Shown here: positions 58,916-64,000 of the stretch, in pieces
Numbering within the stretch: position 1 is the first letter of the stretch
Layout: the number at the start of each line of letters is the position of its first letter
NCBI RefSeq assembly: GCF_029537485.1
Contig: NZ_JARPUS010000008.1
Coordinates: forward strand, 1 to 64,000
DNA from: Pseudomonas sp. GOM6
GTDB lineage: Bacteria; Pseudomonadota; Gammaproteobacteria; Pseudomonadales; Pseudomonadaceae
Reading direction: 5' to 3'
DNA: 64,000 nt
Translations under genes and position numbers: made by a program
The notes under the pieces: model-generated
Told to the model about the DNA's origin: nothing
What the model saw: only the letters and a program-made list of their open reading frames with translations
The model's database searches: none

Positions 58916-60122
58916 GGGTCACGGCTCCATTGAAGATGCGCTGGCGCAGGCGACCGGCCTGCACCGCGTAGGCCAGTTCGGCCGGGTGACGGATGTCCCA
59001 CAGGCACAGGTCGGCGGGCGCGCCGACCTCGATACGCCCCAGCTCGGGCCGGCCGAGGGCGCGGGCAGCGTGGGCAGTCATGCCGCTCAAGGCTTCGCGC
59101 GGGGTCAGACGGAACAGGGTGCAGGCCAGGTTGGCCATCAGGCTGGGCATGCAGATCGGCGAAGTGCCGGGGTTGGCATCGCTGGCCACAGCCATCGTCA
59201 CGTTGTACTGGCGCAGCAGCTCGATCGGCGGCAGCTGGGTCTCGCGCAGCACATGGAAAGCGCCGGGCAGCAGCACAGCCACGGTGCCGGCCTCAGCCAT
59301 GGCGCGCACGCCGGTCTCGTCGAGGTATTCGATATGGTCGGCCGACAGTGCGCCGTAGCGTGCCGCCAGGGCGCTGCCACCGAGATTGGAGAGCTGTTCG
59401 GCATGCGCCTTGAGCGCCAGGCCATGGGCCTTGGCCGCCTGGTAGATGCGTTCGCACTGCGCCGGGGAGAAGCCGATGCCCTCGCAGAACACGTCCACCG
59501 CATCGGCCAGGCGCTCGGTTGCTGCGGCCGGGATCATCTGCTCGCAGACCAGGGTCACATAGTCGTCGCTGCGGCCGGCAAACTCCGGCGGCAGCGCGTG
59601 GGCGCCGAGCAGGGTGGTGGTGACGCGCACCGGGCGCAGCTCGCCGAGGCGACGGGCGACGCGCAGCATCTTCAGCTCATCGGCAACGGTCAGGCCGTAG
59701 CCGGACTTGATCTCCACCGTGGTCACGCCATCGGCCAGCAGCGCGTCGAGGCGCGGCAGGCTGGCGGCGATCAGCTCGTCCTCGCTGGCGGCGCGGGTGG
59801 CGCGCACGGTGCTGAGGATGCCGCCGCCGGCCTTGGCGATTTCCTCGTAGCTCACCCCCTCCAGGCGCTGCTCGAACTCGCCGGCGCGGTCGCCGGCATA
59901 CACCAGGTGGGTGTGACAGTCGACCAGGCCGGGGGTCATCACCCCGCAGCGACCGGCCTTCTCGGCTCCGGCGGCCAGTGCCGGGTCGAACGCGGACTCG
60001 GACCACAGGCCGGCGATGCGCCCATCCTCGACCAGCACGGCCATGGGCTCGGCCCGCACCTGCAGGCCATCGAAGAGTTGCACGTCGCGCCAGAGCAGGC
60101 GCGCGGAGGGAGACTGGGACAT
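58905..60122 (-). CDS. hutI: Imidazolonepropionase
   Basis: 405 residues from the ATG at 60120-60122; a longer frame to 60218 would swallow one HutC operator. Amidohydrolase motifs: [20 protein letters not shown] for two metal ligands, [27 protein letters not shown] and [11 protein letters not shown]. It hydrolyses imidazolone-5-propionate to formimidoylglutamate, the third step. First gene of the hutIGUH(C) leftward operon and divergent from hutD. Confidence 0.95.
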   Translation of the reverse strand: MSQSPSARLLWRDVQLFDGLQVRAEPMAVLVEDGRIAGLWSESAFDPALAAGAEKAGRCGVMTPGLVDCHTHLVYAGDRAGEFEQRLEGVSYEEIAKAGGGILSTVRATRAASEDELIAASLPRLDALLADGVTTVEIKSGYGLTVADELKMLRVARRLGELRPVRVTTTLLGAHALPPEFAGRSDDYVTLVCEQMIPAAATERLADAVDVFCEGIGFSPAQCERIYQAAKAHGLALKAHAEQLSNLGGSALAARYGALSADHIEYLDETGVRAMAEAGTVAVLLPGAFHVLRETQLPPIELLRQYNVTMAVASDANPGTSPICMPSLMANLACTLFRLTPREALSGMTAHAARALGRPELGRIEVGAPADLCLWDIRHPAELAYAVQAGRLRQRIFNGAVTHAR

Positions 60123-60143
60123 TACAAAGCTATCCTTGGCGTC

Positions 60144-60288
60144 AATGTATATACATTTAAACCGTGACCAATGAGTCGTCAAGCCCCACGTTGCCATCCA
60201 CTCGCCCTGACACTGCAAAATAACTCGCTAGATCGCAATCATGGCGCCTGGACGGCAAGCTGCCTTTCGTCAGAATATGTATATACAT
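60144..60288. promoter_or_regulatory. Two HutC-type operators between hutI and hutD
   Basis: AATGTATATACATT (60144-60157, perfect 14-bp palindrome) lies 21 bases upstream of hutI; ATGTATATACAT (60277-60288, perfect 12-bp) lies 15 bases upstream of hutD. Both fit the TGTA-N2-TACA pattern bound by HutC in Pseudomonas. No further copy is seen ahead of hutU, hutH or hutC, so the whole leftward group probably reads from the hutI promoter. Confidence 0.85.
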
Positions 60289-60303
60289 TACACAGGAACA
60301 GCC

Positions 60304-60885
60304 ATGACCGCCCACCTCATCGACCTTGAGCAACTACCCACCACCCCCTGGAAGAACGGCGGCGGCAGCACCCGCCAGCTGGCTATCGCCCCGCCCGACG
60401 CCGGCCTGGATGATTCCGCCTGGCGCATCAGCTGCGCCCGGGTGGCCAGCACCGGCCCCTTCTCCCTCTTTCCCGGCATCCAGCGCAGCCTGGCCCTGCT
60501 GGAGGGCAACCTGCTGCTGCAGCGGGCAAACGGAGAGACCAGGATGCAGGCCTGCGGCGAGGCGCTGGACTTCAGCGGCGAGGAAGTGATTGACGCCACG
60601 CCGCTAGACGGCGCGGTACTCGACCTGAACCTGATGAGCCGGCGCGACGACTGGCAGCAGTCCCTGCACCACCTGCACCTGCATGGCGAGCGACTGCTGA
60701 ACGAGGAAGCCGAGGTCCGCCTGCTGCTGTGCAACGCCGGCGCGCTGCTGGTACGCCTGGATAGTGGCCGCGAATTTGCCCTGCGCCCTCGCCAGGCGCT
60801 GCTGCTACGCGACGAACCGAGCGACCTGACCTTGCGCGCGCGGAACGCCTGCCTTTACCTGGGCCTACTGCGCCGACTCAGCTGA
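60304..60885 (+). CDS. hutD: HutD family protein (Ves-like cupin)
   Basis: 193 residues from the ATG at 60304 with CAGGAA upstream. It starts with TTPWKNGGGSTRQLAIAPP, the HutD/Ves signature, and has a bicupin fold (ISCARVASTGPFSLFPGIQR). HutD is needed for normal growth on histidine in Pseudomonas and is proposed to act as a governor of hut expression by binding formylglutamate or urocanate-like compounds. It is the only rightward gene of the cluster. Confidence 0.94.
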   Translation: MTAHLIDLEQLPTTPWKNGGGSTRQLAIAPPDAGLDDSAWRISCARVASTGPFSLFPGIQRSLALLEGNLLLQRANGETRMQACGEALDFSGEEVIDATPLDGAVLDLNLMSRRDDWQQSLHHLHLHGERLLNEEAEVRLLLCNAGALLVRLDSGREFALRPRQALLLRDEPSDLTLRARNACLYLGLLRRLS

Positions 60886-60891
60886 AGGCTG

Positions 60892-61010
60892 GTAGCCCGG
60901 ATGCAATCCGGGAAGGCAGGCGGCTCCGCGCCCGGATTGCATCCGGGCTACTCCGGCCGGACGGAATACGTCCCTCTCCCCCGGCCCCTCTCCCACGAGC
61001 GGGAGAGGGG
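60892..61010. repeat. Two perfect palindromic repeats after hutD
   Basis: Arms of 21 bp (60892-60912, starting GTAGCCCGGATGC, and 60931-60951) surround an 18-base loop; CCCCTCTCCC (60985-60994) and GGGAGAGGGG (61001-61010) form a second stem. Both look like dispersed intergenic repeats of GC-rich gammaproteobacteria and lie between convergent genes. Confidence 0.8.
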
Positions 61011-61046
61011 TGGTATCCGTCCCGAGCCGAATTGCCAGCCGAAACG

Positions 61047-61074
61047 AAAAGACCCCGCCAAGGCGGGGTCTTTT
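61047..61074. terminator. Bidirectional terminator between hutD and the symporter gene
   Basis: AAAAGACCCCGCC and GGCGGGGTCTTTT form a 13-bp perfect stem with an AA loop; T runs flank on both strands. It can serve both convergent transcripts. Confidence 0.92.
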
Positions 61075-61091
61075 CTGTCAGCACACGAGAC

Positions 61092-62555
61092 TTACTGCGG
61101 CTGAGCGGCCAGCAGATCGTTGTCGTTGCGCTTGAACTGCGGAGCCAGGGAACCGATGACCATGCCGGCCAGGCTGAACAGCAGACCGGCCAGCTGCGGC
61201 GGCCAGAAGGCGTCTTCGGTCCAGGTGAACTCCAGGTAGATCCAGGACACCAGCCCGAAGGCGATGGACACCAGAGCCCCCTGGGTAGTCGCGCGCTTCC
61301 AGAACAGACCGGCGAACAGCGGCACCACGGCGGCGACCAGCGTCACGCAGTAGGCGCTGCCAACCATCTCGTAGATGCTGGCATTGGAGTTCAAGGCAAA
61401 GGTCAGGGTGCCGACGGCGCAAACCAGGATGGTCACACGCATCAGCAGCAGGAACTGCTTGTCATTGAGCTCCGGCAGGAAGCGCTTGAGCACGTTCTCG
61501 GCCAGGGTCACCGACGGCGCCAGCAGAGTACCGGAAGCGGTCGACATGATCGCCGAGAGCAGTGCACCGAAGAAGAAGATCTGCGCGATCAGCGGAGTCT
61601 TCTCCAGGATCATCAGCGGCAGGATCATCTGCGAATCCTCGGCCAGCCACTTCTGCACCAGCGCCGGGTCGATCATCGAGGCGGCATACACCAGGAAGAT
61701 CGGCAACATGCAGAAGCCCAGGTAGAACACGGCGCCGGCCATCGAGGCACGCGCGGCGACGTTCTCGTTCTTCGCCGACATCACGCGCTGGTACACGTCC
61801 TGCTGCGGGATGGAGCCGAGCATCATGGTCACCGCCGCACCGATGAAGGCGACGATGTCCTTCGGCTCGAAGCTGTGCATGAAGGTGAACTTGCCTTCGC
61901 TGGCCGCCTGGCTGATCACCAGATCGGCGCCGCCGGCCATGTCACTGAACAGCCAGACCAGGTAAATCAGGCCAACCACAATGATGATCATCTGGAAGAA
62001 GTCGGTCAGGGCGATCGACCACATGCCGCCAAACAGGGTGTACAGCAGCACGATGAAGGTGCCGAGGAACATGCCCTGGGTGGTGCTGATGGCACCGTCG
62101 GAGATCACGTTGAACACCACGCCGAGGGCGATCAGCTGAGCGGCAATCCAGCCCAGGTAGGACAACACGATGACCAGACTGACGATCAGCTCGACCTGCG
62201 AGCCATAGCGCTTCTTGAAGTAGTCACCGATGGTCAGCAGGTTCAGGCGGTACAGCGGGCGGGCGATGATCGCGCCCACCAGGAACAGGCACCAGAAGGA
62301 GCCGAAGGGGTCTTCGACGATACCGGCGAAGCCTTCTTCGAGGAAGGTGGCGGGAATACCCAACACCGCCTCGGAGCCGAACCAGGTGGCGAACACCATG
62401 GCGGCCACGATGGGGAAGCCCATGCTGCGACCGCCGGCGGCGAAGTCACGGGTGTTCTTCACCCGCGTGGAGGCATAGAAACCGATGGCCACGGTGGCCA
62501 GTAGATACAGCGCGACGAACCAGATCAGCATGTTGTCCTGTTCCAGAACTCGATC
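61092..62555 (-). CDS. Sodium:solute symporter (SSS family)
   Basis: 487 residues from a GTG at 62553-62555 with GGGGAAG upstream; an ATG eight codons later (62531) is an alternative. About thirteen membrane spans. SSS motifs: DFAAGGRSMGFPIVAAMVFATW, FGGMWSIALTDFFQMIIIVVG and FFGALLSAIMSTASGTLLAPS, the last with the Na2-site serine/threonine residues. Neighbouring hut genes make histidine or urocanate possible, but the family transports many solutes and the gene has its own terminator, so the substrate is open. Confidence 0.9.
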   Translation of the reverse strand, partial: DRVLEQDNMLIWFVALYLLATVAIGFYASTRVKNTRDFAAGGRSMGFPIVAAMVFATWFGSEAVLGIPATFLEEGFAGIVEDPFGSFWCLFLVGAIIARPLYRLNLLTIGDYFKKRYGSQVELIVSLVIVLSYLGWIAAQLIALGVVFNVISDGAISTTQGMFLGTFIVLLYTLFGGMWSIALTDFFQMIIIVVGLIYLVWLFSDMAGGADLVISQAASEGKFTFMHSFEPKDIVAFIGAAVTMMLGSIPQQDVYQRVMSAKNENVAARASMAGAVFYLGFCMLPIFLVYAASMIDPALVQKWLAEDSQMILPLMILEKTPLIAQIFFFGALLSAIMSTASGTLLAPSVTLAENVLKRFLPELNDKQFLLLMRVTILVCAVGTLTFALNSNASIYEMVGSAYCVTLVAAVVPLFAGLFWKRATTQGALVSIAFGLVSWIYLEFTWTEDAFWPPQLAGLLFSLAGMVIGSLAPQFKRNDNDLLAAQPQ

Positions 62556-62588
62556 CACCGCATGCTTCCCCGCAAGGCGTAGAAGGGT

Positions 62589-62719
62589 GTTGAAAAAACG
62601 GTGGCGAGGCAGCCAGCGCAAGGCAAAAACAGGCGAAAAAGCGCAGTTTACGAGCGGTAAATGAGCATTTTGAGCCTGTTTTTAAACGCAGCGATGGCAA
62701 CGCAGGTAGTTTTTCCAAC
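62589..62719. repeat. 131-bp imperfect palindromic (MITE-like) element
   Basis: Left edge GTTGAAAAAAC and right edge GTTTTTCCAAC are inverted; inner arms end in GCAAAAACAGGC and GCCTGTTTTTAAACGC. The centre (CAGTTTACGAGCGGTAAATG) is unpaired. Size, inverted ends and lack of coding sequence fit a small non-autonomous element. The 310 bases from there to the LysR start hold no gene; they should contain the LysR promoter. Confidence 0.7.
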
Positions 62720-63029
62720 AGCCTGACAGGGGCTGGACGGTAGATCACAGGGTTATTGTTGTGGCCATCCTGGCCCTGCATAGAGTCGGGGCACCGATGA
62801 TCCCGGCGACTCGGGCCGCGCAGTCTGGCAAAAACGTCAAATATGTCAAACAAAAATGACGAACAGCCTGAGTATTTTCATCAGCCCTGCAGGCAGCGAT
62901 TTATAAGGCGATGAAATCTGTGAAGTTTTGTTATCGGCATGCAAAAGGCAGTTTTATATATTTGACACTCGCTGATAGGCGGCCGGCAGGCCGCTATGGT
63001 CGACACCAGCCTCGCCACGGACGCCACCC

Positions 63030-63956
63030 ATGGACATAAAGCAGCTCAGATTCCTTGTCGCACTGGAGGAAACCGGCCATTTTGGCCAGGCCGCCGCACG
63101 CTGCCATGTGACCCAGCCGACGCTGTCCATGCGCCTGCGCAATCTGGAGGAGGAGCTGGGCCTGGAACTGGTGCGACGTGGCCAGCGCTTCGAAGGTTTT
63201 ACCGAGGAAGGTCGGCGCATCCTGGCCTGGGCTCGCGGCCTGCTCGCCGCCCAGGACGGTTTGTATGCCGAGGCGGCGGCCTGTCGTGGGCAACTGGTCG
63301 GCACCCTGCGCCTGGGCGTGGTACCGCTGGCCGGCTTCGACCCGATGCGCTTGCTACGCCTGTTTGCCGCCGCACACCCGGAGCTGCGCTTTCGCCTGTT
63401 TGCCCTGAGCAGCGAACAGATTCTCGAGCGCCTGGCCAGCAACCAGCTCGACCTCGGCCTGTCCTACCTGGAACGCCTCGACCGCGAACACTTCGACAGC
63501 CTGGCCCTGGCTGACACGCGCATGGGGCTACTGTACGACCATCGCCACTTCAGCATCGACCCAGCCAACCTGAGCTGGGAAGCCGTGGCCGCGCAGCCGC
63601 TCGGCCTACTGTCGAGCGGCATGCACTTTCGCCAGTCCATCGACCACGCCCTGCGCAGCCGCGGCCTGAACCCGCAGCCACGCCTGGAAACCGATGCCGT
63701 TCATCAGCTGCTGCAGGCCGTGCGCGCCGGACTCTGCTGCGCGGTGTTACCGCTGCACAGCGGTCTGGACAGGCTGGCCGAAGGCCTGACCCTAAGCCCC
63801 ATTGACGCGGCACAAACCCTAGCACCGCTGGGCCTGATCCTGCGCCGGGCAGCACCACGTTCAGCGCTGGCCGAAGCCTGTTTCAACGCGGCCAGAACCC
63901 TGTTGGCCGAGGATTCGATAGAGCCCATCGATCAGCACATCGACCACAGCGATTAG
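63030..63956 (+). CDS. LysR family transcriptional regulator
   Basis: 308 residues. Winged HTH at residues 1-60 (MDIKQLRFLVALEETGHFGQ, AARCHVTQPTLSMRLRNLE) followed by a type-2 periplasmic-binding-like effector domain (LVGTLRLGVVPLAGFDPMRL). LysR proteins often control a divergent neighbour, which here would be the sodium:solute symporter gene 475 bases away across the palindromic element. Target and ligand are unknown. Confidence 0.92.
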   Translation: MDIKQLRFLVALEETGHFGQAAARCHVTQPTLSMRLRNLEEELGLELVRRGQRFEGFTEEGRRILAWARGLLAAQDGLYAEAAACRGQLVGTLRLGVVPLAGFDPMRLLRLFAAAHPELRFRLFALSSEQILERLASNQLDLGLSYLERLDREHFDSLALADTRMGLLYDHRHFSIDPANLSWEAVAAQPLGLLSSGMHFRQSIDHALRSRGLNPQPRLETDAVHQLLQAVRAGLCCAVLPLHSGLDRLAEGLTLSPIDAAQTLAPLGLILRRAAPRSALAEACFNAARTLLAEDSIEPIDQHIDHSD

Positions 63957-64000
63957 ACGCTGCCCGACACTGGCCCTAGGCTGAGACCACTCCCTCGACA

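Overview
The window looks like a chromosomal segment of a Pseudomonas species. It is GC-rich, and it carries Pseudomonas-type REP repeats with a REP-associated transposase. OprD-, Tsx- and PreA/PreT-type genes sit in arrangements that match the P. aeruginosa loci as I remember them. The species cannot be fixed from sequence alone. Most of the window is ordinary core or metabolic DNA. The clearest acquired pieces are a degenerate integrase remnant next to an ssrA-like 3' end (about 2.24-2.54 kb) and an AT-richer MrcB-N/HNH nuclease gene (38.1-39.1 kb).

Layout: 0-2 kb holds a toxin-first HipA/HipB-like pair with three 14-bp operators spaced exactly 41 bp apart, followed by the start of an inositol-monophosphatase-family gene that runs off the left edge. 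2.6-4.5 kb is a DAGK-like/DUF389 membrane protein. 4.6-12 kb is a leftward MoxR-DUF58-DUF4381-VWA-VWA/TPR-BatD-HAD operon. 12.3-14.6 kb encodes an octaheme cytochrome with repeat domains. cobO lies behind a cobalamin riboswitch (14.9-15.9 kb), and an L-serine dehydratase follows.

17.6-26.8 kb is a coherent cyanophycin-scavenging locus. It has two secreted S51 cyanophycinase-type proteins, two orphan basic-amino-acid binding proteins, an OprD porin, an unrecognised 111-aa protein, a CphZ-like metallohydrolase and an RpiR regulator. A nested inverted repeat sits in its divergent promoter region.

27-38 kb is purine and nucleoside salvage: a BMP-type ABC importer (ATPase, two permeases, binding protein), a 2-oxoglutarate oxygenase, an adenine/adenosine deaminase and a Tsx-like channel, bracketed by two RutR-like TetR regulators. 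40-47.6 kb is reductive pyrimidine catabolism (PreA/PreT, dihydropyrimidinase, NCS1 permease, N-carbamoyl-beta-alanine amidohydrolase). Five RutR-like 16-bp sites precede genes of these two blocks and suggest one regulon.

47.6-53.7 kb is mixed: monooxygenase/VOC pair, ABC-2 exporter, NTF2-like protein, arylsulfatase, outer-membrane barrel. 53.8-60.9 kb is the histidine utilisation cluster (hutC, H, U, G, I and divergent hutD) with two HutC-type operators. A sodium:solute symporter, a palindromic repeat element and a LysR regulator close the window. REP elements of two related types (GCGGCTTCAGCCGC and GGGCCTTGGCC hairpins) occur throughout, and a pair of mirrored ~290-bp non-coding repeats surrounds one REP pair at 39.2-40.0 kb.
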